From Acidobacteriaceae bacterium (GTDB lineage Bacteria > Acidobacteriota > Terriglobia > Terriglobales > Acidobacteriaceae), in the NCBI GenBank assembly GCA_003151435.1, contig PLXP01000113.1, forward strand, positions 2,610 to 49,698: a DNA stretch of 47,089 nucleotides, in the 5' to 3' direction. Below the pieces are notes generated by a model. It did not search any database and had not been told where the DNA came from. It worked only from the letters and a program-made list of their open reading frames with translations. Position 1 is the stretch's first letter. Each line of letters starts with the position of its first letter. Shown piece by piece: positions 8,219 to 16,820 of this stretch. Position numbers and translations under genes: made by a program.

Positions 8219-8580
8219 GACCCCATTGTAGTCCCCTATCAGTTCCGCAATATCGGAGCGTTCCACCCGGCACCGTTTGAGCAATCGGTCCGGTTTCCCG
8301 CGTGGTTCTATGCACGGCCAAACGCGTCAGTTGGTCCCCGGAAAAAAGATAAATTCGCGAGAATTGTCCCCGATTAAAGCGCGACCTTGTAGATCGTTCC
8401 AGGGGGGACAGGCAATGCAAGCAGCGACCTCACAGCAAATCAGCGGGATGGCTCCAAAGTCGGAGACATGCCCGGCCTCAAATATCAGGCGTGTGAGTGC
8501 TATGGATGACTCGCGCCATCACCAAGAGGTCCGGTCGCAGGAAGGTCAAGACGAAAGCCTCATAAAAGGTGGGAATCCTC
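8219..8580. other. Intergenic stretch with no secure gene
   Basis: These 362 bases separate the M23 gene from the small membrane protein. A 60-codon frame begins at ATG 8415 behind a G-run (GGGGGGACAGGC) and ends at 8597. It has low-complexity, polar content with no family likeness and overlaps the next start, so I do not call it. No repeat or hairpin stands out. Confidence 0.5.
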
Positions 8581-8814
8581 ATGGGAGAACTGTTTAGTGC
8601 CGTGTTTGAGTTCGCCGGGATAATCGGCATTATTGTCGTGGTTGGGTGGATCATCATAGGCATCGTGATTTGGGGTTTGTTTTCGATCCTTGGCGTCTAC
8701 GTTCTCCGAACTATCGAAACCGCGACGTTGGACCAAGAACGAGCCTCGATGATCGTTCGCCAAAAATTGGGGACGGTTTTGCAGTTCCCACAAGAGGTAA
8801 CGCATATCTCATAA
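8581..8814 (+). CDS. Small membrane protein, 77 aa, unknown function
   Basis: Not recognised. The ATG at 8581 is preceded by AAGGTGGGA at suitable spacing; an in-frame GTG at 8569 is less likely. Residues about 8-44 are strongly hydrophobic (FAGIIGIIVVVGWIIIGIVI and onward) and could form one long or two short membrane helices. The remaining 30 residues are a polar cytoplasmic-type tail (RTIETATLDQERASMIVRQK). The gene stands alone between the divergent M23 gene and the convergent GH20 gene. The amphipathic composition and good start context favour a real gene, but no homolog is known to me. Confidence 0.5.
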   Translation: MGELFSAVFEFAGIIGIIVVVGWIIIGIVIWGLFSILGVYVLRTIETATLDQERASMIVRQKLGTVLQFPQEVTHIS

Positions 8815-8953
8815 ATACAGTTGAGTTCTGTGCAAGCGGGATTCGCTGCATTGGTCGGATGAGACAGGATTCTGGCCCATGAATCGCGAAGATCAGATGG
8901 TACTGGCGCGCAATCTCTCGCTGGGAGACACCGTGCCGGAACAGTTCCATTCC

Positions 8954-11206
8954 TCAGTGTGATTTCACCGTAATGCTCTCGAGAGCTTTTACGGAGGACC
9001 TCAGTCGCGCAGTTTCGAACGGGGGTAGCCATATTCTGTAGTGACCTCCGTAACGTAAATGGTTAGATTCTGATTGAACCTCATCAAAGTTCGCGGCCGC
9101 CGCCTGCACCAGTTCGCGCAATGCAGGCAGAAAAACGAATCGCACCAGCGCCAGAGGCTTGTCGGCGTCGGCGACGACAGCCATCTGTGCGTCCTGCCAG
9201 CCAGACGCAGGCACAGTATGCGTGTCGAGATAAGCAAGAGACTCGAGTCCAACCTGCCCCAGCGCGCCAAGCTGGCGGGCACGCGCCTCGGTGTCTGAGA
9301 GCCGGGGAGAGCGATGCGCCCAAGCTTCCATCACAGGCGCTACCTGTTCCCACTCCGTAAAGCGCCTCCGCAATTCCATTTCTGCAGCCTGTCGATTCCC
9401 AGCGCGTGCATGATTGACGACCGCATCAATCTCTTGGGCAATCTCCTGGCGGCCCGGCGGGTCGGCTGCTACAGCATCCACCAGGCGATCAAGGGATGTG
9501 AAGCCATCCGTGTGTTGTCCTTGATATCGCTCATGAAAGCTCACAGGTTCAATTACCGATGCAAAGACGTTGAGCAACTCAGGGTCTCGACTTCCAAACA
9601 GACTGCGACGCAATTTCTCCGGTCCGGAAATCTGCGTGAGCCCCACATCTTCCAGCTCCAGCGATGCCAACCGCAGCCTGCGGTACATATTCGCCACATC
9701 GCGATCCGATTGCGGCGACCAGAAGCGCTCGGCAATGGCCATGGTCCGCGGCCATATCCGCGAGTCGACGGTCTCGGAGTCAAGCTGCTCGGACCACATG
9801 CAGACTTCCCCGCCCAGGATCAGTTGTTGCTGCGCCGAGTTCAACTTGGTGTCGGCCGGCACCGGATCGGCCAGAAACATCATCTCTGAAGTCTTTTGCG
9901 CGTCGAGATAATAGGGCGCAGACAGAATGCCGGAGTAGCCCTGAACAGCCCCCTGGGAAAGTGAAGCCTCGCCTCTCCAACTCTGGATCATGATGTCCTT
10001 GGGCAGTGACGGGTTTAAAATCTCATCCCAGCCGACCATCTTCTTCCCGTGCTTGGCGAGAATGGGCAACAAACGCTGGTTGAAGTAAGCCTGCAGATCG
10101 GGGGGAGCTTTGAAGCCCTTCTTCTGCATGAAGGCCGAGATGCGCGGGTTGGCCAGCCAGCCCTTGCCTTCGGTTTCATCTCCGCCGATGTGAAAATAGG
10201 CGTCGGGGAAGATCTCGGCCATTTCGCCCACGAACGCATCGAGGAACTTGTAGGTCTTCTCGTTGCTCGGATCGAGTTCAGCTTGAGGAATCCCAAAGAC
10301 GGTGGGCAATTCCTTGATATCTTCCCCCGACCCATACTCCGGATAAGCGAGAAGCCAGCTCGTTGTGTGGCCGGGCATGTCGAACTCCGGCACCACGCGA
10401 ATACCGCGCGCACGCGCATAAGCTACCACCTCGCGCATCTGATCCTGCGTATAGAACTGCCCATCCGAAGCTGCCTCGGTAAACCGGGGAAACTTCTTGC
10501 TCTCCGCGCGGAAGCCCTGGTCGTCGCTCAAGTGCCAATGAAACACGTTTAGCTTTGCAACCGCCATGCCGTCGAGCGTCCGTTCAATCACGCTGACCGG
10601 TTCGAAATGCCGGCTTACATCGATCATGAGTCCACGCCAGCGAAATCGCGGTTCGTCGTCGATGGTGACTGCAGGCATGCTGCACGCTGCATCCCCGATC
10701 GTAACCAGCTGCAGGAATGTCTCCATTCCGTGCATCGCCCCAACGTCTGTGGCGGCAGTCAGCTTAGCCTGTGTTGACGTGATCATCAACTGGTAACTTT
10801 CGTTCTCATCTACGCTCTGCACGGCGTCACCCGGCGTGGCAACTTTCAGGGTCAGCACCTGGGACCCGCCGGATCCGCCTGCATATTGCGAACGGCGTAT
10901 CTCTCCGCACTGCCGGTCCAAGCGCGTGATCATCCGGGCCAAAGCCGCATCCAGGCGCGCATCATGATCGCCCGCAAACCCAGCCTTGAAATGCGCGTCG
11001 AGGGACAAATGCCCTGCACCCATTTCTGTCGAGCGCGGCAGGGGCATCAGCTTCAGAGGTGCCGCCTCGCCCACATCCTGGCACCAAAGTGAGCCGGACG
11101 AAGGTAAACAGAAAAGGGCAAGAAGTAGCGAAAGCAAAACGCTTCTCCGTGGAAGTCCATATGCGGAGCCAAAGGCACATTTGGCAGTCAATGCGCTTGA
11201 ATTCAT
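8954..11206 (-). CDS. Secreted GH20 beta-N-acetylhexosaminidase, 750 aa
   Basis: Exo-enzyme that removes terminal GlcNAc or GalNAc by substrate-assisted catalysis. The start at ATG 11206 has AGGAGGG eight bases upstream. A Tat/Sec-like signal is present (GLPRRSVLLSLLLALFCLP, about 18-36). Residues about 50-185 are the GH20b-type N-terminal domain. The catalytic barrel runs from about 186 to 540, starting FRWRGLMIDVSRHF, with HWHLSDDQGFR and the catalytic pair D343-E344 in HIGGDETEG. The C-terminal 200 residues are helical and unassigned. It diverges from a DeoR-family regulator 198 bases away, which may control it. With the NamZ fusion and CsxA further right, it could supply the exo-GlcNAc step on chitin or murein (inference). 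Confidence 0.93.
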   Translation of the reverse strand: MNSSALTAKCAFGSAYGLPRRSVLLSLLLALFCLPSSGSLWCQDVGEAAPLKLMPLPRSTEMGAGHLSLDAHFKAGFAGDHDARLDAALARMITRLDRQCGEIRRSQYAGGSGGSQVLTLKVATPGDAVQSVDENESYQLMITSTQAKLTAATDVGAMHGMETFLQLVTIGDAACSMPAVTIDDEPRFRWRGLMIDVSRHFEPVSVIERTLDGMAVAKLNVFHWHLSDDQGFRAESKKFPRFTEAASDGQFYTQDQMREVVAYARARGIRVVPEFDMPGHTTSWLLAYPEYGSGEDIKELPTVFGIPQAELDPSNEKTYKFLDAFVGEMAEIFPDAYFHIGGDETEGKGWLANPRISAFMQKKGFKAPPDLQAYFNQRLLPILAKHGKKMVGWDEILNPSLPKDIMIQSWRGEASLSQGAVQGYSGILSAPYYLDAQKTSEMMFLADPVPADTKLNSAQQQLILGGEVCMWSEQLDSETVDSRIWPRTMAIAERFWSPQSDRDVANMYRRLRLASLELEDVGLTQISGPEKLRRSLFGSRDPELLNVFASVIEPVSFHERYQGQHTDGFTSLDRLVDAVAADPPGRQEIAQEIDAVVNHARAGNRQAAEMELRRRFTEWEQVAPVMEAWAHRSPRLSDTEARARQLGALGQVGLESLAYLDTHTVPASGWQDAQMAVVADADKPLALVRFVFLPALRELVQAAAANFDEVQSESNHLRYGGHYRIWLPPFETARLRSSVKALESITVKSH

Positions 11207-11389
11207 CGGGGTAACCCTCCTGGATCAGCTGTGAACAGCAGTTGTGGCAGAAAGCGCAAAAATGCAGACGGGTCAAACAGTGACGATCATACAGCGGCAA
11301 CTTGATCAACGGATCGAGATTCTTCCTGCTGCAACCTGGCCAAAAGACAGAAACTTGAACGATACTCCTCAATATTTGCACGACCCGTG

Positions 11390-11395
11390 TAGAAT
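11390..11395 (+). promoter_or_regulatory. Possible -10 box of a leaderless transcript for the DeoR gene
   Basis: TAGAAT lies nine bases before the ATG at 11405. No ribosome site is visible between them (the spacer is cagtccgtc), and no good -35 exists at 16-18 bases. This spacing would put the transcript start within two or three bases of the start codon, as in leaderless genes. It rests on one motif only. Confidence 0.3.
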
Positions 11396-11404
11396 CAGTC
11401 CGTC

Positions 11405-12190
11405 ATGTCGGACACACTCAGTCTGCGCTCGGAACAAATCGTCAAGTTCCTTCTGCGCGTCGGCACCGCCAGTATCGAGGAAATTCTCGATGTTGCCGGT
11501 TCATCCGCGCCCAGCATCCGCCGCGATCTGGCTCGGCTCGAAAATCGGGGACTGATCCGGCGCACCCACGGCGGAGCAACGCTGGTAGAGCCACTCTTCT
11601 ACGAGCCTTTCCGCTACGACAGCTCATTTCTCGCCCGCGAACAAAGATTCGCGGGCGAAAAGCGCCGGATCGGCTTGGCCGCGGCAGAACTGGTGCAAGC
11701 GAATGAGACGGTGGGGCTGACGGCGGGAACCACCACCACTCATGTCGGCCGCAGCTTGCGTCATCGCGAAAAGATTCAGGTCATCACTAATGCCATCAAT
11801 ATCGGCATGGAACTGTGCAATCAGCCAGGAATCCGCACTTATCTGACCGGCGGCGTGGTTCCCTGGGCGTGGTCGTTCTCGCTTACCGGAGACGCCGCGC
11901 TCTCGTTCCTCGATAACGTCTACATGGACAAGGTGTTTCTAAGCGTGACAGGCCTGGATGCCGAACGAGGGGCCACATCGCTCGAAACGGATGAGGCACT
12001 CGTCTATCGCAAGATGTTGAAGCAATCGAAGCAGGTGATTGTGGTGGCCGACTCAAGCAAGCTGGGGCATGTTGGCCCAGCCTTCATTTGCCCATGCAGT
12101 GCCATCCACACCCTTATCACCAGCTCGGGGGCCACTCCAGAGGCCCTCGCTCCGTTTGAGCGGCAGGGCACTCGAATCATCCGCGCATGA
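11405..12190 (+). CDS. DeoR/GlpR-family transcriptional regulator, 261 aa
   Basis: Cytoplasmic DNA-binding regulator. Residues 8-58 form the DeoR winged helix-turn-helix (RSEQIVKFLL... APSIRRDLARLENRGLIRRTHGGA), with the RTHGGA wing typical of the family. Residues about 75-235 are the sugar-phosphate-binding DeoR C-terminal domain, including the phosphate-loop GLTAGTTTTHVG (about 104-115), VITNA and TGG. Members usually repress sugar or amino-sugar genes and respond to a phosphorylated sugar. Its position, divergent from the GH20 hexosaminidase and 495 bases before TonB receptor 1, makes those genes the likely targets (inference). The ATG is well placed for the family N-terminus, although no ribosome site precedes it. 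Confidence 0.9.
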   Translation: MSDTLSLRSEQIVKFLLRVGTASIEEILDVAGSSAPSIRRDLARLENRGLIRRTHGGATLVEPLFYEPFRYDSSFLAREQRFAGEKRRIGLAAAELVQANETVGLTAGTTTTHVGRSLRHREKIQVITNAINIGMELCNQPGIRTYLTGGVVPWAWSFSLTGDAALSFLDNVYMDKVFLSVTGLDAERGATSLETDEALVYRKMLKQSKQVIVVADSSKLGHVGPAFICPCSAIHTLITSSGATPEALAPFERQGTRIIRA

Positions 12191-12685
12191 AAACGTCCTT
12201 AACCAGATAAATCAGTTTTCCAAAGAGCTTTTCCCGGAAATTTCTCTTCTTGGCGGTTGGCCTGCCAGAGCATCTGAACCTGTCTTTCCCAAAATCTTGA
12301 TCATTTTAGCCTCAATCGTTCATTTTTCACTTGTATTCTGTCGCTCGTCGTCCTATTGTTCTTGTCAACGCAAGTCGTCCCTTTAGTCGCCGCAAGAACG
12401 ATCAGGACACCGAACAGTGCATTGATCGCGGCAACCAAGAGCTCGAAGGGCTCTACCCGAACGAGCCGCCAAGGGCGCAATGACGAAACAGTGGACTCCA
12501 TTGCGGAGTCCTGGTTCTGGAACGTCATGTCCTATTTGGGAGGCACGTCATCTGTATCGACTGCTTCGTTCCACTGCTTTTCCTGAATATCCCAGGGTGA
12601 AACTCAATACGCCACAGCTCACCCGTCGGTGCGTGCCTGCGTATCGACGTCACAGGAATTCAAAAAAAAGAAAGGTGCGAGAGCA
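12191..12685. other. Long leader/intergenic region before TonB receptor 1
   Basis: These 495 bases contain no gene I can support. A 75-codon minus-strand frame (12301-12528) encodes one hydrophobic stretch but has no start context or family likeness. The region is relatively T-rich on the plus strand around 12300-12350, as promoter DNA often is, but I see no convincing -35/-10 pair. It presumably holds the promoter and control sites of the receptor gene. Confidence 0.45.
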
Positions 12686-15600
12686 ATGACTGATGTAAAT
12701 CGGGTTTTCAACCCATCGCTTTCATCCCACTCTCTATGTCGAGCTTCTGATCGCTCTTCCCAGGGACAGAGTTCGACTAGCCCGTGCGGATGGCTTCTGG
12801 GGCTGTTGACGATACTGCTTCTGTTCTGTCCCGTGATTTCACGGGGGCAAGAGCTTGCGGCCACTCTCAGCGGCACAGTCACCGATACGAGCGGCGCCGT
12901 GATTCCGAATGCCACCGTCACCATCACGCTCAATGGCGTGAACGGAACAGCGCGTGTGGTGCAATCCGATACCTCGGGTTACTACAAGGCCACGAACCTC
13001 ACAAACGGAACGTATTCCGTGAAAGTTGTTGCCGCGGGATTTGAGACCTCCAGCGGCAAGAACATCGTTTTGGATGTAGCGGAAAAGCACTCGTTCAATG
13101 TTGAACTCAAAGCGGGTTCCGTCACCACGACAGTCACAGTGGACGATAACCCGGTTTCGATCGACACGGAGAGCAGCGCCCAGGCCGGCACCATCTCAGG
13201 AGTCCAGGTGAGGGAACTGGAGCTGAGCAGTCGCAGCTTCGAACAGTTGGTCACCTTGCAGCCGGGTGTGGTCAACGGGTTGGGCGACGATGTTTCGGCG
13301 GGCGCCACGGCTCTTGCCATCAACGGAGCGCGCACGACCGCCAACAATTGGACGGTGGACGGGGCCGACATCAATGACAGCGGCTCCAACGGGACCATTA
13401 CCAATGAGCCCAGCATCGATGCGATCCAGGAGTTCACCCTGCAGAGGGGCAGCTACGACGCAGGATACGGGCGGTCGGGCGGCGGCCAGATTCTGGTGGC
13501 CACCAAGAACGGTACCAGCGCTTTCCATGGCGACGCGTACGAGTTCGTCCGTAACACGGCTCTGGACGCCAACGCTTACTTCAACAAGACCCAGACGCCA
13601 TTCACTCCGCGCAACGTTTACCACTATAACGATTATGGCTTTACGATAGGCGGGCCGATTTTCATCCCCAAAGCGTATAACACGGACAAGAAAAAGACCT
13701 TCTTCTTCTGGTCCGAGGAATGGAAAAAGGACACTGCGCCGGGGAGCCAAAGTATGGCGGTTGCGAGCGCGAGCGAACTCGCCGGCGGATTCACGGTCCC
13801 GGCTCCGGCGAAAGCAGGGGATCCGTTGATCGCTCCGCCAGCTGTGCCCGCGGGTAAGCCAGCCAGTTGCGAGACGTTTACTCGTAACGCCGATGGGAGT
13901 GGGCAGGGAACCATCGATCCCACATGCTACAGCTCGAACTCCAAGGTCTATTTGACCAACGTCTTCGACAAGTTCCCAGCCAATAGCGGCGGAAACTATG
14001 CTTTCTCTTATTCCGCGAAGAACGACTTGCATGAGGACATCGTCCGAGTCGATCACTACTTCAACGAGAAAGTGCACTTCTATGCGCGCGGCATGAACGA
14101 CGACATGCCCGTGAATGCCCCCATGGGTCTTTGGGCAGGAGCCAACTACCCTGGCCTGGTGAATACTTTGGTGGATTCACCCGGCAAGAACGTGGTGGGG
14201 AACCTGACATGGAGCATCTCGCCCAAAATCGTCAATGAAGTTGAGTTCGTCTACGCTCAGGGTACATACAATTCGACAATCGCAAGCGGGCAATTTGCCA
14301 CCTCGCCCACAGTGACCAGCGCCCTTACAAACAATTGGGCCTATAAAGACCCCTACGGGCGCGTCCCCACCGTTTCGATCACTGGGGTTCAGGGATTCTC
14401 GCCGGGTTCCGCTCCGTGGAAAGAACGCAACTTGGACCGCACCTACTTTGACAACCTTGCCATCACTCTCGGCAAGCACACCCTTCGCACGGGATTCCAG
14501 TTCCAGCAGATGATCAAGACTGAGAACGCCGTCTCTGGCGGCCCTGGCTTCTCTTTCAACACATGGGGTGATTTCCTTCTGGGCAACGTGCTCACCTATT
14601 CGCAGGGTAGCCGCGACATCATCCCCGACCTTCACTACATCAACAGCGAAGCATACGTGCAGGATGACTGGAAGCTCAACAAGAAACTGACCATCAACCT
14701 CGGTGTCCGCTGGAGCGCTTTCCCCTCTCCCTCGGATGTGAGGAACACGCTGAACAACTTCGATCCGTTGATTTATAGCTCATCGAAGGCGCCTGTCATC
14801 GACCCCTCAACCGGAAACTTCAACCCGCTCCTGACCAGTCTGATCCCGGCCACCTATGCCAATGGGATTATCTTCCCCAAGGGCGGGGCATGCGCCGCTG
14901 CGCAAGCCATTTCTTCGCAGGTAACCTGCTCGCCCTATGGAAGCGGCATCAATCCCAACAAAAACACCAACTTCGGGCCGCGTCTCGGCTTTGCCTACAA
15001 CCCCGACGGTCGTGGAGTCACCTCCATCCGTGGCGGCTTCGGCATCTTCTACGATCGCCTCCTGAATGGCATCTGGGAACAGAATGCCTTCCAGGATCCG
15101 CCGCTCTTGCAGACCACGACAATCAACAACACCGCGTTCGACAGCCCCTCCGGTGCGAATGCAATTTCTTATGGCCCCAACGCACTCACCGTTACAGGTA
15201 CTCCCACTTTCAGGGCGCCTAACTATGCCAATTTCAACTTATCCGTGCAGCGCCAACTCCTGCCCACCACAACCCTCGAGGTAGCCTATGTGGGTAATGT
15301 GGCTCGCCATCTGCTCGGTGAGTTCGATATGAATCAGCCCACGGTGGCTGCCAGAACCGCCAATCCAAAAGCGGATGTCAACGCAATCCGTCCCTACCTG
15401 GGGTATGGCTACATGCATGACAGAGCTCCCCTCTTCACCAACAACTACAACTCGCTGCAAGTCTCGATCAGCCATCGCTCCTCGCGCGGCTTGACCATGG
15501 GTGCTGCGTACACGTGGTCAAAGGATCTGACTACGAATTCCAATGATCGCGGCAGCTCAGCGACCAACAGTAACAACTTCAAGTTGGATTACGGCCCGGC

Positions 15601-16153
15601 CTCGACCAACACGCCGCAGATTCTTGAGGTTAACTACATCTACGAAGTACCGTTCTTCAAGGCTCAGCGTGGCTTCGAAGGGCACGTCCTGGGCGGTTGG
15701 GAGATTTCCGGCGTTTCATCCTTTGTCTCTGGCTCCTCGTTCACCGTAACCCAGCAGGTAGATCCCTTTGCATCTGTCGGTCCCAATGGACTGGGAATGG
15801 TGCAGGACGGGGACATCGCCATGCGCCCGAACCAGACTGGCCCGATCCACAAGACAAAAACCCGGACTCAGTGGTTCTCAACCTCATCCTTCACGCCGGC
15901 CAGCGGAGGCTTCGGCAACGAGCGCGTGGGGTCGCTGCTTGGACCCGGCGTGCAAAAGTGGGACATCGCAACCATGAAGAACGTGAACCTGGGCGAGCAC
16001 CTCAGATTCCAACTACGCGGAGAGTACTTCAACGCCTTTAACCACACCAACTTCGCTAGTGTCGACTCTTCTCTGGAAGACGGCAACTTCGGACAGGTCA
16101 CTACAGCACACGAACCGCGCATCATTCAGATTGGCGCCAAGCTCAACTTCTAG
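12686..16153 (+). CDS. TonB-dependent receptor, Oar/CarboxypepD_reg type, 1155 aa (receptor 1)
   Basis: Large outer-membrane receptor for TonB-energised uptake of oligosaccharides or similar ligands. The start is ATG 12686, after AAAGGTGCGAGAG. A signal peptide follows at about residues 35-55 (WLLGLLTILLLFCPVISRGQ). The order is carboxypeptidase regulatory-like domain (about 57-150, LSGTVTDTSGAVIPNATVT), plug (about 165-280, ELSSRSFEQLVTLQPGV and NGARTTANNWTVDGADIND), then a long beta-barrel. The last residues (RIIQIGAKLNF) end in the C-terminal Phe typical of outer-membrane barrels. No SusD-like partner is adjacent, as is usual in Acidobacteriota. A strong terminator follows. Neighbouring GH20 and DeoR genes suggest an amino-sugar ligand, but this is context only. 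Confidence 0.93.
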   Translation: MTDVNRVFNPSLSSHSLCRASDRSSQGQSSTSPCGWLLGLLTILLLFCPVISRGQELAATLSGTVTDTSGAVIPNATVTITLNGVNGTARVVQSDTSGYYKATNLTNGTYSVKVVAAGFETSSGKNIVLDVAEKHSFNVELKAGSVTTTVTVDDNPVSIDTESSAQAGTISGVQVRELELSSRSFEQLVTLQPGVVNGLGDDVSAGATALAINGARTTANNWTVDGADINDSGSNGTITNEPSIDAIQEFTLQRGSYDAGYGRSGGGQILVATKNGTSAFHGDAYEFVRNTALDANAYFNKTQTPFTPRNVYHYNDYGFTIGGPIFIPKAYNTDKKKTFFFWSEEWKKDTAPGSQSMAVASASELAGGFTVPAPAKAGDPLIAPPAVPAGKPASCETFTRNADGSGQGTIDPTCYSSNSKVYLTNVFDKFPANSGGNYAFSYSAKNDLHEDIVRVDHYFNEKVHFYARGMNDDMPVNAPMGLWAGANYPGLVNTLVDSPGKNVVGNLTWSISPKIVNEVEFVYAQGTYNSTIASGQFATSPTVTSALTNNWAYKDPYGRVPTVSITGVQGFSPGSAPWKERNLDRTYFDNLAITLGKHTLRTGFQFQQMIKTENAVSGGPGFSFNTWGDFLLGNVLTYSQGSRDIIPDLHYINSEAYVQDDWKLNKKLTINLGVRWSAFPSPSDVRNTLNNFDPLIYSSSKAPVIDPSTGNFNPLLTSLIPATYANGIIFPKGGACAAAQAISSQVTCSPYGSGINPNKNTNFGPRLGFAYNPDGRGVTSIRGGFGIFYDRLLNGIWEQNAFQDPPLLQTTTINNTAFDSPSGANAISYGPNALTVTGTPTFRAPNYANFNLSVQRQLLPTTTLEVAYVGNVARHLLGEFDMNQPTVAARTANPKADVNAIRPYLGYGYMHDRAPLFTNNYNSLQVSISHRSSRGLTMGAAYTWSKDLTTNSNDRGSSATNSNNFKLDYGPASTNTPQILEVNYIYEVPFFKAQRGFEGHVLGGWEISGVSSFVSGSSFTVTQQVDPFASVGPNGLGMVQDGDIAMRPNQTGPIHKTKTRTQWFSTSSFTPASGGFGNERVGSLLGPGVQKWDIATMKNVNLGEHLRFQLRGEYFNAFNHTNFASVDSSLEDGNFGQVTTAHEPRIIQIGAKLNF

Positions 16154-16181
16154 ATCGCAAAGTCTTGATGGCGTACTTAAC

Positions 16182-16213
16182 GAGGCCGGAGCGCAAGCTC
16201 CGGCCTCACTTTT
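16182..16213 (+). terminator. Strong Rho-independent terminator of TonB receptor 1
   Basis: A perfect 11-bp stem (GAGGCCGGAGC 16182-16192 with GCTCCGGCCTC 16197-16207) with a GCAA tetraloop is followed by ACTTTTGG. It begins 29 bases after the receptor stop codon. The group II intron remnant starts about 14 bases downstream of the stem. Confidence 0.9.
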
Positions 16214-16276
16214 GGTACGCCGTGCATGATTGACAGCTTGGAGGTGCAAGTCCTCTACCCAACCTGATGGAGGTGA

Positions 16277-16705
16277 AGGGTTACGGGCGCAAATCAACCG
16301 AGGCGGCGTATAGCTCCCAAGGCGGTGTTGCGCTTCAAGCAGAAGGTAAGGAAACTGACGGGACGGACGCGGGGCATCAGTATCGAGCGGATGACGAAGG
16401 AACTGTCCAGCTATTTACGCGGCTGGAAGAGCTACTTCGGCTTCTGTGAGACGCCCTCGGTGCTGATGAGTCTGGATCAATGGATACGGCGAAGGCTGCG
16501 GTCCATGATCTGGAAACAGTGGAAGCGCGGAAGGGTGCGGTTCGGTAAGTTGCGCGCCCGTGGGGTGAACAAGCATCTGGCTGCAAAAACAGCCGGTAGT
16601 CCTCACGGTCCGTGGCGCATAGCGAACAGCCCTGCCCTGAGTATCGCGTTTCCCATCGCCTACTTCGACGCGCTTGGAGTTCCCAGGTTGTCCACTGGAA
16701 AGTAG
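16277..16705 (+). pseudogene. C-terminal fragment of group II intron reverse transcriptase/maturase
   Basis: The open frame following TGA 16274-16276 gives about 142 residues. From about 16298 it reads PRRRIAPKAVLRFKQKVRKL, then TGRTRGISIERMTKELSSYL, RGWKSYFGFCETPS and QWIRRRLRSMIWKQWKRGR. It ends with the GVNKHLAAKTAGSPHGPWRI and ALSIAFPIAYFDALGVPRL segments. This is the maturase X-domain and the DNA-binding tail of LtrA-type proteins. The reverse transcriptase blocks, including the YADD active site, are absent, so it cannot reverse-transcribe. The X-domain itself has no stop codon or frameshift. Confidence 0.9.
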
Positions 16706-16718
16706 CTCAATCCATCCG

Positions 16719-16791
16719 AACCGCCGGATGCGGACCCGCATGTCCGGTGGTGTGGCAGGGGAGGAGAGGCAACTCTCCCCACTATGCCGAT
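16719..16791 (+). ncRNA. Group II intron domains V and VI
   Basis: Domain V is the hairpin ACCGCCGGATGCGG / CCCGCATGTCCGGTGGT (16720-16752), with a two-base bulge on the 3' arm as in the canonical structure. The position of the catalytic triad reads CGC, the form reported for group IIC introns. Domain VI follows as GGCAGGGGAGGAGAG-GCAA-CTCTCCCC-A-CTATGCC (about 16754-16788) with an unpaired A near its 3' side, the expected branch point. The ribozyme core at this end therefore looks undamaged. Confidence 0.65.
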
Positions 16792-16820
16792 TCGTTCTCT
16801 GCGTAGTTTCAGTGGGGAAC

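Larger units (their letters stand above)
16222..16791 (+). mobile_element. Internally deleted group II intron
   Basis: The element appears to keep both intron ends and to have lost most of its interior. The left end starts GTGCATG and shows a domain-I-like hairpin, GAGG-TGCAAGT-CCTC (16241-16255). At about 16290-16300 this runs directly into the tail of the intron-encoded reverse transcriptase/maturase (16277-16705). Domain V and VI structures follow and end at about CCGAT 16791. A full intron would carry a reverse transcriptase roughly three times longer, so more than a kilobase of domain I-IV and RT sequence is missing. It lies directly behind an intrinsic terminator, the insertion preference known for group IIC introns. 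Exact ends are inferred from consensus rather than from an empty-site comparison. Confidence 0.7.

Noticed and set aside
8885..8950. Minus-strand text like a transposase helix-turn-helix (MELFRHGVSQREIARQ)
   Set aside because: Only about 16 residues are suggestive and the frame loses likeness at once; too short to call an IS remnant.
12301..12528. 75-codon minus-strand frame with a hydrophobic stretch upstream of TonB receptor 1
   Set aside because: No ribosome site, no homology signal, and it lies where the receptor promoter should be.
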